Made by a program: the position numbers and the translations under genes. The notes beneath the pieces are model-generated. The model did not search any database, was not told the DNA's origin, and worked only from the letters and a program-made list of their open reading frames with translations. Positions 48,011 through 57,377 of a stretch of DNA of 64,000 bases are shown one piece after another (the stretch's first letter is position 1; every line of letters starts with the position of its first letter). Source of the DNA: JAFAMS01 sp049520515 (GTDB taxonomy: Bacteria > Vulcanimicrobiota > Vulcanimicrobiia > Vulcanimicrobiales > Vulcanimicrobiaceae); NCBI GenBank assembly GCA_049520515.1, contig JBEKPS010000001.1, forward strand, positions 1-64,000, written 5' to 3'.

Positions 48011-50485
48011 ATGCCTGACGACGAGCTAAAGACTCTCGCCATGCCGGACTTGTTCACAAAGTTAGGGTCGTCGAAGGACGGACTCACGGGAGCGGAGGCC
48101 GCGAAGCGGTTGACGCAATACGGCGCAAACGCACTCGCGGAGAAAACCGAGAATCCGTTCCTGAAGTTCCTCAGCTATTTCTGGGGACCGATCCCGTGGA
48201 TGATCGAAGCGGCGGTGATTCTGTCCGCGGTCGTTCAGCACTGGCTGGATTTCGGCATCATTCTGCTTTTGCTGTGTTCGAACGCGATCGTCGGATTTTG
48301 GGAAGAGCACCAAGCCGGAAACGCAATTGCAGCGCTGAAGTCGCAACTCGCCGTCAACGCTCGCGTGCTTCGTGACGGGAAGTGGGTTAACCCGAAAGTC
48401 GCCGACCTCGTTCCCGGTGATGTCGTGCGTATGCGTTTGGGTGACATCGTGCCGGCTGATGCGCGCCTACTCGCGGGCGATCCGATCGAAGTCGACCAAT
48501 CGGCGCTGACCGGTGAGTCGTTGCCCGTTACGCGCAATCCGGGCGACGCAGTCTTTTCCGGATCGATAGTCCGTCAGGGCGAGACCGATGCGATCGTGTA
48601 CGCCACCGGTACGAAGACCTTCTTCGGCAAGACGGCGGCACTGGTCGAACAAGCTCACACCGTCAGCCACTTCCAAAAAGCCGTCCTCAAGATCGGCAAT
48701 TATCTGATCGTTCTCGCGGTCGTTCTGGTTCTGGTGATTGTTGCCATCGCGCTCTTTCGTCACGACGCGATGCTGGAGACCTTCGAGTTCGCCTTGGTGC
48801 TCCTCGTCGCGGCGATCCCGGTTGCGATGCCGACGGTCCTGTCCGTAACGATGGCCGTCGGAGCCCGTCTTCTCTCGAAGAAACAAGCCATCGTCACCAA
48901 GCTATCGTCGATCGAGGAACTCGCCGGCGTCGACATCCTCTGCTCGGATAAGACCGGCACGCTCACCGAAAATAAGTTGACGCTCGGCGATCCTTTCTGC
49001 CTCGGTGATGTGACTGCTGATAAGGTCATCCTCTACGCTGCACTCGCATCGCGCGCGGAAGACAAAGATACGATTGACCTTACGGTCATCGGCGGTGTGA
49101 AAGACGACGCGGCTCTGAAAGCCTGCCAGGTTCTTCACTTCCAGCCGTTCGATCCGGTGCACAAACGCACCGAAGCGACAATCAAAGGTGCCGACGGGAA
49201 AGAGTTCCAGGTCGCTAAGGGCGCTCCGCAAGTCATCCTGAAGATGTCAAGCAACGCGGCCGACGCGGAGGCCGCCGTCAAGAAAGCCATCGACGCGTTT
49301 GCTGCGCGCGGCTTCCGCTCGCTCGGCGTCGCGAAGGCTGATGCAAAGGACCACTGGGAGTTTCTTGGCGTCCTGCCGATGTTCGATCCACCGCGCCCGA
49401 CAGCGAAAGCAACGCTCGCGAGCGCGGCGCAAATGGGCGTCCACGTCAAAATGGTCACCGGCGACCAAGTAGCGATCGCTAAGGAGTGCGCTCGCGAGCT
49501 CGGACTCGGCACGAACATCCTCGAAGCGAGTAGCTTGGGCGACACGCAGCAGAAAGCGACCGATCAACAGGCGCAAGCGATCGAACAAGCCGACGGCTTC
49601 GCTCAGGTATTCCCCGAGCACAAGTACCACATCGTCGATGTCCTACAGCAGCGCGGGCACATCGTCGGCATGACCGGTGACGGCGTGAACGACGCACCTG
49701 CGCTCAAGAAAGCGGACTGCGGCATCGCCGTTTCTGGTGCAACGGATGCAGCGCGAGCGGCGGCATCGATCGTATTGCTGACCGCCGGCCTCACCGTGAT
49801 CATCGACGCGATCAAAGAGAGTCGCCGCATCGTTCAGCGCATGAACAGCTACGCCATCTATCGCATCGCGGAGACGCTGCGCGTGCTCCTCTTCATGACG
49901 GTCGCAATTTTGGTATTCAATTTCTATCCAATCACCGCGGTCATGATCGTCATGTTGGCGTTGCTCAATGACGGCGCAATTCTATCGATTGCGTACGACA
50001 ACGTGATTTACAAGAAGCAACCTGAAGCCTGGAACATGCGATTGGTGCTCGAGATTTCTTCGGTGCTCGGCATCATGGGGCCGATAGCGGCGTTCGGCCT
50101 CTTCTACCTCGGCGACCGCGTGTTTCATCTCGGTCATCCGCAAATTCAGACGCTGATGTATCTCATGCTCTCCGTCGCCGGACATTTGACGATCTTCATA
50201 ACGCGGACGCGCGGCCCGTTCTGGTCGATACGGCCGGCAAACATTCTCCTGGCAGCGGTGCTGGCTACGCAGGCGTTCGCGACGCTCATGGCGGTTTACG
50301 GGCTGCATATCATGACGCCCGTGGGCTGGGGCTGGGCGGCCTTCGTCTGGGGTTACGCGTTGATCTGGGCCTTGATAACCGATCCCGTAAAACTGCTCGC
50401 CTACCGCATCTTCGATCCGGCTCCCGCAGCGGCGACACCCAAGAAACCGATCAACCACGCACGGAAGGTCGCGACAGCATCATGA
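48011..50485 (+). CDS. P-type (P3A) proton-pumping ATPase
   Basis: An 824-residue plasma-membrane H+-ATPase of the fungal/plant and archaeal type. Order: an N-terminal actuator domain (VDQSALTGESLPV), the phosphorylation site CSDKTGTLTENK, a nucleotide-binding domain, the hinge MTGDGVNDAPALKKADCGIAV, and ten helices. TM4 has IPVAMPTVLSV. The short cation-binding domain and length match P3A pumps. It would export protons at the cost of ATP, for pH homeostasis or a proton gradient. It is coupled to phosphoketolase by ATGA. Confidence 0.93.
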   Translation: MPDDELKTLAMPDLFTKLGSSKDGLTGAEAAKRLTQYGANALAEKTENPFLKFLSYFWGPIPWMIEAAVILSAVVQHWLDFGIILLLLCSNAIVGFWEEHQAGNAIAALKSQLAVNARVLRDGKWVNPKVADLVPGDVVRMRLGDIVPADARLLAGDPIEVDQSALTGESLPVTRNPGDAVFSGSIVRQGETDAIVYATGTKTFFGKTAALVEQAHTVSHFQKAVLKIGNYLIVLAVVLVLVIVAIALFRHDAMLETFEFALVLLVAAIPVAMPTVLSVTMAVGARLLSKKQAIVTKLSSIEELAGVDILCSDKTGTLTENKLTLGDPFCLGDVTADKVILYAALASRAEDKDTIDLTVIGGVKDDAALKACQVLHFQPFDPVHKRTEATIKGADGKEFQVAKGAPQVILKMSSNAADAEAAVKKAIDAFAARGFRSLGVAKADAKDHWEFLGVLPMFDPPRPTAKATLASAAQMGVHVKMVTGDQVAIAKECARELGLGTNILEASSLGDTQQKATDQQAQAIEQADGFAQVFPEHKYHIVDVLQQRGHIVGMTGDGVNDAPALKKADCGIAVSGATDAARAAASIVLLTAGLTVIIDAIKESRRIVQRMNSYAIYRIAETLRVLLFMTVAILVFNFYPITAVMIVMLALLNDGAILSIAYDNVIYKKQPEAWNMRLVLEISSVLGIMGPIAAFGLFYLGDRVFHLGHPQIQTLMYLMLSVAGHLTIFITRTRGPFWSIRPANILLAAVLATQAFATLMAVYGLHIMTPVGWGWAAFVWGYALIWALITDPVKLLAYRIFDPAPAAATPKKPINHARKVATAS

Positions 50486-52983
50486 CATTCACATTTGACG
50501 TGGCCCTTTCGACTGCGATCGCAGTTAATGGTAAGGCGCACGTAGCTGCACCCGTTCCGAAGGGACCGCTCGCACCCGATCTGCTCGATAAGATGCACCG
50601 TTATTGGAGCGCCGCGAATTATCTCTGCATCGGTCAGATCTATCTGTTTGAAAACCCGCTCTTGCGAGAGCCACTCAAAGCGGAACAGATCAAGCCACGG
50701 TTGCTCGGGCATTGGGGAACGTCACCGGGTCAGAACCTCATCTACGTTCATTTGAACCGTCTGATCAAAGAGCATGACGCAAACATCATTTACATCGCCG
50801 GCCCCGGACATGGCGGTCCCTCACTCAATGCGAACTCTTATCTCGAAGGAACGTATACTGAGGTTCACCCGGAGATTACGCCGGATGAAAACGGCCTTCG
50901 TCTCCTCTTCCGCAAATTCTCGACGCCCGGCGGAGTGCCGAGCCATTGCGGACCGCACGTTCCGAACTCGATGCACGAAGGCGGCGAACTCGGCTATTCA
51001 CTGGTGCACGCGTTCGGCGCGGCGTTCGACAATCCGGATCTTATTGTCGCGTGCATTATCGGAGATGGGGAATCCGAAACCTGTCCGCTCGAAGGCAGCT
51101 GGAAGTCCGTCAACTTTCTCAACCCGGTGCGAGACGGAGCAGTTCTACCGATTCTGCACCTGAACGGCTACAAGATCTCCGCGCCAACCGTTCAGGGACG
51201 GACGAGCGACGAGGACTTGCGTGCCGTGTACACGGGTCGTGGTTACCGGCCCCATTTCGTCGAAGGCGACGATCCGAAAGTCGTTCACCAGCTCCTTGCC
51301 GCAACGCTCGAGGATTGCTACGCGGAGATTCGAGCGATTCAGCGCGATGCGCGCAAGAACGGATTCAAGGAGCAACCCGTCTGGCCGATGATCGTGCTGC
51401 GCACGCCTAAGGGGTGGACATGTCCAAAAGAAGTGGATGGAATCCCGATTGAAGGCACGTTCCGTGCGCATCAGGTTCCCCTCGCAACGGTTCGTGAGAA
51501 TCCCGAACATCTCAAGATACTTGAGGCCTGGATGCGGAGCTACGAGCCAGAAAGTCTCTTCGACGAAGACGGCAGGCTCATCGACGAGTTAGCGGAGCTC
51601 GCGCCGAAGGGCGATCGCCGAATGGGCGGGAGTCCGCACGTGAACGGGGGCCGGTTGCTCACCGCGCTCGATATACCTGACTTTTGCGAGTACGCACTCG
51701 AGATTCCGGGCCCGGGTCAGGTCGTCGCCGAGGCACCACGCAAGCTCGGCGATCTTTTCCGAGACATTTTCAAACTGAATCCGACGAATTTTCGCACGTT
51801 CTGTCCCGATGAGACGAACTCCAACCGCTTAGGTTCCGTCTTTGAGGCGACCAAACGCTCCTTCATGGCCGAAACCGTCTCGATCGATGACGATCTTAGT
51901 CCCGATGGACGCGTGATGGAAGTGCTGAGCGAACATTGCTGTCAGGGCTGGCTCGAAGGGTATCTTCTCACGGGTCGCCACGGCATGTGGTCTTCGTACG
52001 AGGCGTTCGCGCAAGTTGTCGACTCGATGCTGACGCAACACGCCAAATGGCTCGAGCAGTGCAGTGAGTATCCCTGGCGCAGACCACTCGCATCGCTCAA
52101 CGTGTTTTTAACAAGTCATGCGTGGCGCAACGATCACAACGGCTTCAGCCATCAGGCGACCGGCTTCGTCGATAACGCATTGGCACGCAGGAGCGAGACC
52201 ATTCGGGTGTACTACCCGCCGGACGGCAATTGTCTGCTGAGCGTCTTCGACCATTGTCTGCGTAGCCGCAACTACGTCAACGTTGTTACCTGCGGTAAGC
52301 AACCGCAACTGCAGTGGTTGACGATGGACGAGGCCCGCGAACATTGCTCGCGAGGCGCATCGGTATGGAAATTCGCAACCAACGATGGCGGCGGAGAACC
52401 CGACGTCGTGTTGGCGTGTGCGGGCGACGTGCCGACGATCGAGATATGCGCAACGTCATGGCTCTTGCAGAAGCACGTACCCGGAATCAAAGTCCGAGTC
52501 GTCAACGTCGTTGATTTGACTGCGTTGATGATGCCGGCCGATCATCCGCATGGGATGGACAACATGTCTTTCGATGCGCTCTTTACGAAGGACGCGCCGG
52601 TCATATTCGCGTTTCACAATAATCGCTGGCTCATTCATTCGATGGTTCACGGACGATCAAATGAATCGCGTTTCCACGTACGCGGCTATATGGACCGCGG
52701 CACCACTACCACTCCATTCGACATGGTGGTCCTCAATGAGATGAGCCGCTATCACCTGGCCCTCGACGCACTCAACCAGGTCCCACGGTTGCGCGCGCAA
52801 GCGGCCGAAGCAGTCGACATATTCAAGGACAAGCTCTTCAAACATCATTCATACATTCGCGAGCATCTCGAAGACATGCCCGAGATTAGGAACTGGCGAT
52901 GGACTCCTGATTTCAGCGAGGCGAGCACACCTCCGCCCCTCGCGAAGGGGCATCCGCGCGCCAACGTGTTTACTGATAGCTGA
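50482..52983 (+). CDS. xfp: Phosphoketolase (xylulose-5-P / fructose-6-P)
   Basis: An 833-residue thiamine-diphosphate enzyme that splits xylulose 5-phosphate (or fructose 6-phosphate) with phosphate into acetyl phosphate and a sugar phosphate. Signature stretches: LGHWGTSPGQNLIYVHLNR, YIAGPGHGGPSLNANSYLEG, CIIGDGESETCPLEGSWKS (ThDP site), SHAWRNDHNGFSHQ and LTALMMPADHPHGM. Full length. It overlaps the proton pump by ATGA and is followed one base later by glucose-6-phosphate dehydrogenase, giving a phosphoketolase shunt unit. Confidence 0.95.
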   Translation: MTFTFDVALSTAIAVNGKAHVAAPVPKGPLAPDLLDKMHRYWSAANYLCIGQIYLFENPLLREPLKAEQIKPRLLGHWGTSPGQNLIYVHLNRLIKEHDANIIYIAGPGHGGPSLNANSYLEGTYTEVHPEITPDENGLRLLFRKFSTPGGVPSHCGPHVPNSMHEGGELGYSLVHAFGAAFDNPDLIVACIIGDGESETCPLEGSWKSVNFLNPVRDGAVLPILHLNGYKISAPTVQGRTSDEDLRAVYTGRGYRPHFVEGDDPKVVHQLLAATLEDCYAEIRAIQRDARKNGFKEQPVWPMIVLRTPKGWTCPKEVDGIPIEGTFRAHQVPLATVRENPEHLKILEAWMRSYEPESLFDEDGRLIDELAELAPKGDRRMGGSPHVNGGRLLTALDIPDFCEYALEIPGPGQVVAEAPRKLGDLFRDIFKLNPTNFRTFCPDETNSNRLGSVFEATKRSFMAETVSIDDDLSPDGRVMEVLSEHCCQGWLEGYLLTGRHGMWSSYEAFAQVVDSMLTQHAKWLEQCSEYPWRRPLASLNVFLTSHAWRNDHNGFSHQATGFVDNALARRSETIRVYYPPDGNCLLSVFDHCLRSRNYVNVVTCGKQPQLQWLTMDEAREHCSRGASVWKFATNDGGGEPDVVLACAGDVPTIEICATSWLLQKHVPGIKVRVVNVVDLTALMMPADHPHGMDNMSFDALFTKDAPVIFAFHNNRWLIHSMVHGRSNESRFHVRGYMDRGTTTTPFDMVVLNEMSRYHLALDALNQVPRLRAQAAEAVDIFKDKLFKHHSYIREHLEDMPEIRNWRWTPDFSEASTPPPLAKGHPRANVFTDS

Positions 52984-52984
52984 C

Positions 52985-54358
52985 ATGAAGACGTCTGACG
53001 CGTTGGTGCTCTTCGGAGTGACTGGCGATCTTGCACACAAGATGATCTTCCCAGCGCTGTATAAGATGGTAGAAAAGGGCATCCTTGATGTCCCGGTGAT
53101 TGGCGTCGCTTCCTCACAATGGAGTCTCGAGCGCCTACGCAAACGCGTGACGGATAGCATCGAGCGATCGGGTGGAGTCGATAACAAGCGTGCTTTGCGA
53201 AAGTTACTTTCGCTCTTTACGTATGTCAGCGGAGATTACGAGGATCGAGCTACTTTCGCCAAGCTGAAAGCGGAACTGGGGAAGGCTCGGCGCCCGGCGC
53301 ACTATCTCGCGATTCCGCCCTCGCTCTTCGAGACGGTAATCAAAGCGCTTGGCGCAGCAAACCTAGCGGAGCACGCGCGCGTCATCGTCGAGAAGCCCTT
53401 CGGGCGCGATTTGAAATCCGCGCGTGAACTAAACCGTGTTGCGCGCTCCGTGTTCGCGGAAGACTCGATCTTTCGCATCGATCACTTCCTCGGGAAGGAG
53501 GCGATCATGAATATTCTCTATTTCCGCTTCGCAAATTCATTTCTCGAACCAATCTGGAATCGCAACTATGTCTCAAGCGTCCAGATAACGTTAGCCGAGA
53601 GGTTTGGAATAGGGCGGCGGGGCGCATTCTACGAAACCGCCGGCTGTTTGCGTGATGTGGTCGAGAATCATATCTTTCAGATCGTCGCGCTACTCGCCAT
53701 GGAACCGCCGGCCACGAGGGATTTCGGTTCCGTGCATAACGAGAAAGCCAAGGTGCTCGAGGCTATGCGTCCCCTAGCCGCTGACAACTTCGTGCGCGGC
53801 CAATACGCCGGGTATCGCGATGAGCCGAACGTCGCAAAAAACTCGGACGTAGAGACCTTCTGCGCTCTGCAGCTATTCATCGACTCTTGGCGCTGGGAGG
53901 GGGTACCGTGGTATCTGCGTTCCGGCAAATTCTTGGCGAAAACCGAAACTGAGGTTCTGGTCGAGTTCAAACGACCGCCTCAGCAACTTTTTGCAGATGC
54001 TGCTGCGCCCGCGACCCCGGGCAACTATCTGCGTTTTCAACTCTCGCCAGGATCGGACATTGCACTGGCAGCTCGAGTCAAGAGTGCGGGAAGTGAGTTC
54101 GTCGGCACGCAGAAGGAGCTCTATCTCCTCGAGGAGCGTCCTGCGGAAGACACGCCGTACGAACTTCTATTAGGTGACGCAATGAACGGAGACGGAGCAC
54201 TCTTCACACGCGAGGACGCAGTGGAGGCCGCTTGGGCAGTAGTCGATCCCGTCCTAAAACATCACCATCGGGTCCGCCCGTACAAGCGCCACACCTGGGG
54301 ACCGAAGGAAGCCGATGCTCTGATCGCTTCAAATGGTCACTGGCACAACCCAAACTAA
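52985..54358 (+). CDS. zwf: Glucose-6-phosphate 1-dehydrogenase
   Basis: A 457-residue enzyme starting the oxidative pentose phosphate route and yielding NADPH. It has the coenzyme fold VLFGVTGDLAHKMIFPALY (11-29), VIVEKPFGRD, the active-site RIDHFLGKE and ETAGCLRDVVENHIFQIV. Slightly shorter than typical (about 480-500). One base after the phosphoketolase stop. No 6-phosphogluconolactonase or gnd gene follows in this window. Confidence 0.94.
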   Translation: MKTSDALVLFGVTGDLAHKMIFPALYKMVEKGILDVPVIGVASSQWSLERLRKRVTDSIERSGGVDNKRALRKLLSLFTYVSGDYEDRATFAKLKAELGKARRPAHYLAIPPSLFETVIKALGAANLAEHARVIVEKPFGRDLKSARELNRVARSVFAEDSIFRIDHFLGKEAIMNILYFRFANSFLEPIWNRNYVSSVQITLAERFGIGRRGAFYETAGCLRDVVENHIFQIVALLAMEPPATRDFGSVHNEKAKVLEAMRPLAADNFVRGQYAGYRDEPNVAKNSDVETFCALQLFIDSWRWEGVPWYLRSGKFLAKTETEVLVEFKRPPQQLFADAAAPATPGNYLRFQLSPGSDIALAARVKSAGSEFVGTQKELYLLEERPAEDTPYELLLGDAMNGDGALFTREDAVEAAWAVVDPVLKHHHRVRPYKRHTWGPKEADALIASNGHWHNPN

Positions 54359-54360
54359 GG

Positions 54361-54849
54361 TTACGATTGTCCTCGTAGCAGAACGCGTTCGCGCTTCTCG
54401 CGCTCGACTTCCTGATAACTCGCGTTCAAAAACGTCCGGAGCCGCTCGAGCAACTCCGCACCGGTTGCCTGGGCGATTCGCGAGCCAAGCACTGCATCGA
54501 AGACAGCACCTGCGACGCCAAGCGGAGGATGATACGACCCCTCGAGGATCAGTCGACAGGTCTTGTAGGTTTCGTCCTCTGCAACGGTAAGCGTCCCACG
54601 AAACACGGGGAAGAAACCGTCCCCGACTGCCTCCCAGGAGAGACGAAACACGATCGTCTCGTTCGGGCCAGAGATTCTATCGAAGGTTACAACGACGGGG
54701 TGTTCGAGTTGCACGCCCGCCACAGCGGCCGTTAATTGCAGCGTTAGCTTGCCGTTCGCGTCGACTGCTTTGTGCAAGAAGTTCTCGACGAGATCAGCGG
54801 CCTGCGCGAACGGTGTCTCGACGATCGCCGTTTCCTTGAGCTTGCTCAT
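54361..54849 (-). CDS. SRPBCC-like (START superfamily) protein
   Basis: A 162-residue protein with the helix-grip pattern: KETAIVETPFAQAADLVENFLHKAVDANG, successive strands ending KTCRLILEGSYHPPLGVAGAVFDAVLGSRIAQATGAELLERLRTFL. The end resembles the protein at 37976 (Y-x-PP, F-x-x-V, LLERL motifs), so the two are paralogues of one lineage-specific family. It is convergent with zwf and 2 bases after the PRC-barrel gene. Confidence 0.65.
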   Translation of the reverse strand: MSKLKETAIVETPFAQAADLVENFLHKAVDANGKLTLQLTAAVAGVQLEHPVVVTFDRISGPNETIVFRLSWEAVGDGFFPVFRGTLTVAEDETYKTCRLILEGSYHPPLGVAGAVFDAVLGSRIAQATGAELLERLRTFLNASYQEVEREKRERVLLRGQS

Positions 54850-54851
54850 CT

Positions 54852-55328
54852 CTAATCTGTTACGCGATGAGAATGGTCGTGCAGAAGATTCTCTTCCGTC
54901 GACATCGGGAAGGTCGGATACATGTATCCATCGCCCCAGTACGGCGATAGTCCGTAGTAACCGTAAAACGGTTCCGAATGCCCTTGAGTAATTGGTTCTT
55001 CGACGAGCGCGGGGGCGTAAACGGGTGATTTTACGATTCGCTCCAGCGTCTCATTGACGTGCACTTCGTTTTTGGCGACCTTCGTTATCGCGTCGATGGG
55101 AAGAAGAAAGTGCCGGTCTCCGATCCCAAGGAAGCCACCCGCGCGGATTTCGAGCATCCTGACTTTGCGTTCAGCTTCGTCAATGAAGAGGCTGCTTATG
55201 TGACCGATCTCTTTGCCATCTCGATCGATGACCTTTCGACCCCGAATGTCCTGGTCCCGATCTTCAAGAGTGAGGTCAGTATCCTTCAGTCTTACGAGCG
55301 GACTATCAGTCGAATGCTGGAGCTTCAT
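54852..55328 (-). CDS. PRC-barrel domain protein
   Basis: A 158-residue protein with a PRC-barrel at about residues 25-90 (RGRKVIDRDGKEIGHISSLFIDEAERKVRMLEIRAGGFLGIGDRHFLLPIDAI), followed by a tail rich in Tyr, Pro and acidic residues (GYYGLSPYWGDGYMYP). Such proteins adsorb to other proteins or membranes and are often stress-linked. ATG 55328 is favoured: TATATT stands six bases before it, suggesting a leaderless transcript. Upstream extension is a shadow. Confidence 0.82.
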   Translation of the reverse strand: MKLQHSTDSPLVRLKDTDLTLEDRDQDIRGRKVIDRDGKEIGHISSLFIDEAERKVRMLEIRAGGFLGIGDRHFLLPIDAITKVAKNEVHVNETLERIVKSPVYAPALVEEPITQGHSEPFYGYYGLSPYWGDGYMYPTFPMSTEENLLHDHSHRVTD

Positions 55329-55431
55329 AGCCCTAATATACGCCCGTACAGAGGTGAGCGATAATCCCTCGCTTTCAGGTCCCTCATAATCCACGCTCCC
55401 CACTGTTCGGGCGACCTGTTATCGTGAAAAC

Positions 55432-55845
55432 ATGCCGATCATGCGTTCGTATCTCGCCGGCAATCGGGCTGCGTCGATTCCGTTGTTGACTGCGGCGCTG
55501 CTCTCTTCGGGTTTCGAGTCTCCCGCTGTCGCGGAGCGCATCAACGTGACCGAGCTTGGCCTGGCAGCTCCACACATTGTCGTGCTCGACGTCGACGATC
55601 TCGACGTCGATCCGTTCGAGCTCCTGCGCATGATTCGCTTCGTGTTGCCATTGTGCGTCATCGCCGTTTATAGCGGCACGCTAGAACAGCGTTGGGCTCT
55701 AACCTGTCATCTTGCCGGAGCAAACTGTCTGCTCTCTAAAACCAGCAACGAAGAGCAGATTACCGCCGGGCTACGTCAAGGACTCGCAAGTGGCTGTTTC
55801 ACCGACTCAAGTTTTCTTGTGGCACAGATAGGCTCTCTGAGGTAG
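55432..55845 (+). CDS. Receiver-like single-domain protein
   Basis: A 137-residue alpha/beta protein: helix, PHIVVLDVDDLDVDPFELLRMIRFVLP (the phospho-Asp position of a receiver), VIAVYSGTLEQRW and ANCLLSKTSNEEQITAGLRQGL with the conserved Lys. The usual N-terminal acidic pair is missing (it starts MPIMRSYLAGNR), so it is a degenerate receiver that may not be phosphorylated normally. It lies 43 bases upstream of the LuxR gene, same strand, and could act with it. Confidence 0.65.
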   Translation: MPIMRSYLAGNRAASIPLLTAALLSSGFESPAVAERINVTELGLAAPHIVVLDVDDLDVDPFELLRMIRFVLPLCVIAVYSGTLEQRWALTCHLAGANCLLSKTSNEEQITAGLRQGLASGCFTDSSFLVAQIGSLR

Positions 55846-55888
55846 CGGCTGCGCTTAGCGATCGTGGAACGTGGGAATGTGAAAGAAA

Positions 55889-56902
55889 GTGTTAAGATCC
55901 GAGGGACGCTCTGACTCATTTTCGAGCCTCCCCGAGACGGACCCGGCGCGTGCGATCATCGGCACCATTCTCGATCTTGTGCCCGCGTCGCACTGGAGCT
56001 TTGCGCGCTTCAAGGCAAACGGCGATGAGGACGTCTTCTTATCGGCTGCCGGGGATGCCGGCGAGCTACGGCACGCACAGCAAGAAATTACACTTCAGAG
56101 CGAGCGCAGCACAGCCGGGCCACGCATCGGGGCTCCCCTTAGCTTGCTGGGTCGCTACAGCAGTGGCCTAACACTTCTCTTCGCCGACAGTAGGGCGCAG
56201 TTTGGCATCTTGATGCTGCTGAGAACCGAAGAATTGGGGTCGTTTACGCCGGCTGAGATTCGAACGCTCACGTTCGCACTTGATGCGGCCTCCGATCGTT
56301 TCTCGGAACTCCGCCTTATGGAGTCACAAGACGAGAGTCTGACGGCCTTCCGCTTCGAGCACGCGGCTTCCACAAACGCAATTACGGAAGCTCCCGATGA
56401 CGACGTCGCGCAATATATTCTGAACCGTGATTTGGAGATCGTTTTAGCTTGGACCTCGGAAAACGAGCGGCGCGTTGCAGTGACTCCTTTACAGGCGCAC
56501 GTTCAAAATCGTCTGCCCTTTATTCTCGAAGAGACCGTCCGCGCACTCACGACCGCTTGGACCGAGGAAGCTACCACCCAGCAGCCGGGGACGGCGCGCC
56601 CAGTTCCTTTCCTCGTCGTGCATACGCGTCCCATGGCCGGCCCGGCCGGCTTGTTCATCGGAGTTTCCCTCGAGCGATCGAAACCGATGCACTCACTGAC
56701 AAACGCAGCTGCGCGATTTCGGATTTCGCCGCGTGAAGTGCAAGTGCTGGCGCTCTTGCTCGACGGCGCTCACCTCGACGAAGTTGCAGAACGACTCCAT
56801 ATCGCATCGTCGACCGTGCAAGACCATATCAAGAGCCTTTTAGAAAAGACCGGCACGAAAAACCGTTCTGAGATGATCGCAAAGATTCTCGGCTGGAGCT
56901 AA
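55889..56902 (+). CDS. LuxR-type transcription regulator with N-terminal GAF-like region
   Basis: A 337-residue protein. The first 130 residues resemble a GAF/photosensory-like domain, and the middle is unassigned. The C-terminal helix-turn-helix is RISPREVQVLALLLDGAHLDEVAERLHIASSTVQDHIKSLLEKTGTKNRSEMIAKI, a standard LuxR (GerE) domain with the recognition helix SSTVQDHIK. GTG start. With the receiver-like neighbour it may form a split response regulator. Targets unknown. Confidence 0.87.
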   Translation: MLRSEGRSDSFSSLPETDPARAIIGTILDLVPASHWSFARFKANGDEDVFLSAAGDAGELRHAQQEITLQSERSTAGPRIGAPLSLLGRYSSGLTLLFADSRAQFGILMLLRTEELGSFTPAEIRTLTFALDAASDRFSELRLMESQDESLTAFRFEHAASTNAITEAPDDDVAQYILNRDLEIVLAWTSENERRVAVTPLQAHVQNRLPFILEETVRALTTAWTEEATTQQPGTARPVPFLVVHTRPMAGPAGLFIGVSLERSKPMHSLTNAAARFRISPREVQVLALLLDGAHLDEVAERLHIASSTVQDHIKSLLEKTGTKNRSEMIAKILGWS

Positions 56903-56906
56903 ATCG

Positions 56907-57377
56907 CTACGACTTTCGGCTGAGTGTCGCTCGAAGCAGTATGAACGTCCAGACCAAGATGACAGGCATGACGAAGAACCAATGCTTGTCCGAACTCTCG
57001 GGAAACGCGATATCGATGATGACGAGAGCCAACATCGCGACCATCGCGACAATTATGAGCTGGCGCCGTTGCACTCTGCGCGGTGCGTCGTTGACCTCGA
57101 CCGAAGCCGCACTTGGGGGTGTCGGGGCTACGACGATGCTTGCGGCTGTGCCGGCGCAACTCGCCGCCGCAACAAGCGAAGCGGGCGGAACCGCAGCGTC
57201 GTGCGCAACGAATGCTTGCGCATTTTCAGCATCCGCGTCGGCTGTCAAAACCCCAGGCACGCGCTGAAGCGCGTGAACGACTTGCGCGACCGACGCTGCC
57301 GGCAAGTTCGTGCCAATTCGTAACGTCGTGCGCGTCAGCCCGTCGTCTCGGACGGCGCCCGACGCGGCCGCGCTCAC
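56907..57377 (-). CDS. Membrane protein with HMA-like domain lacking CxxC
   Basis: A 156-residue protein. The first 70 residues have the ferredoxin-like HMA pattern (TTLRIGTNLPAASVAQVVHALQRVPGVLTADADAENAQAFVAHDAAV) but no metal-binding CxxC. Two helices follow after a basic segment (RRQLIIVAMVAMLALVIIDIAF and WFFVMPVILVWTFILLRA). GTG start overlapping the SPFH stop (GTGA), so it is made together with the stomatin-like protein and probably binds it in the membrane. Confidence 0.65.
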   Translation of the reverse strand: MSAAASGAVRDDGLTRTTLRIGTNLPAASVAQVVHALQRVPGVLTADADAENAQAFVAHDAAVPPASLVAAASCAGTAASIVVAPTPPSAASVEVNDAPRRVQRRQLIIVAMVAMLALVIIDIAFPESSDKHWFFVMPVILVWTFILLRATLSRKS

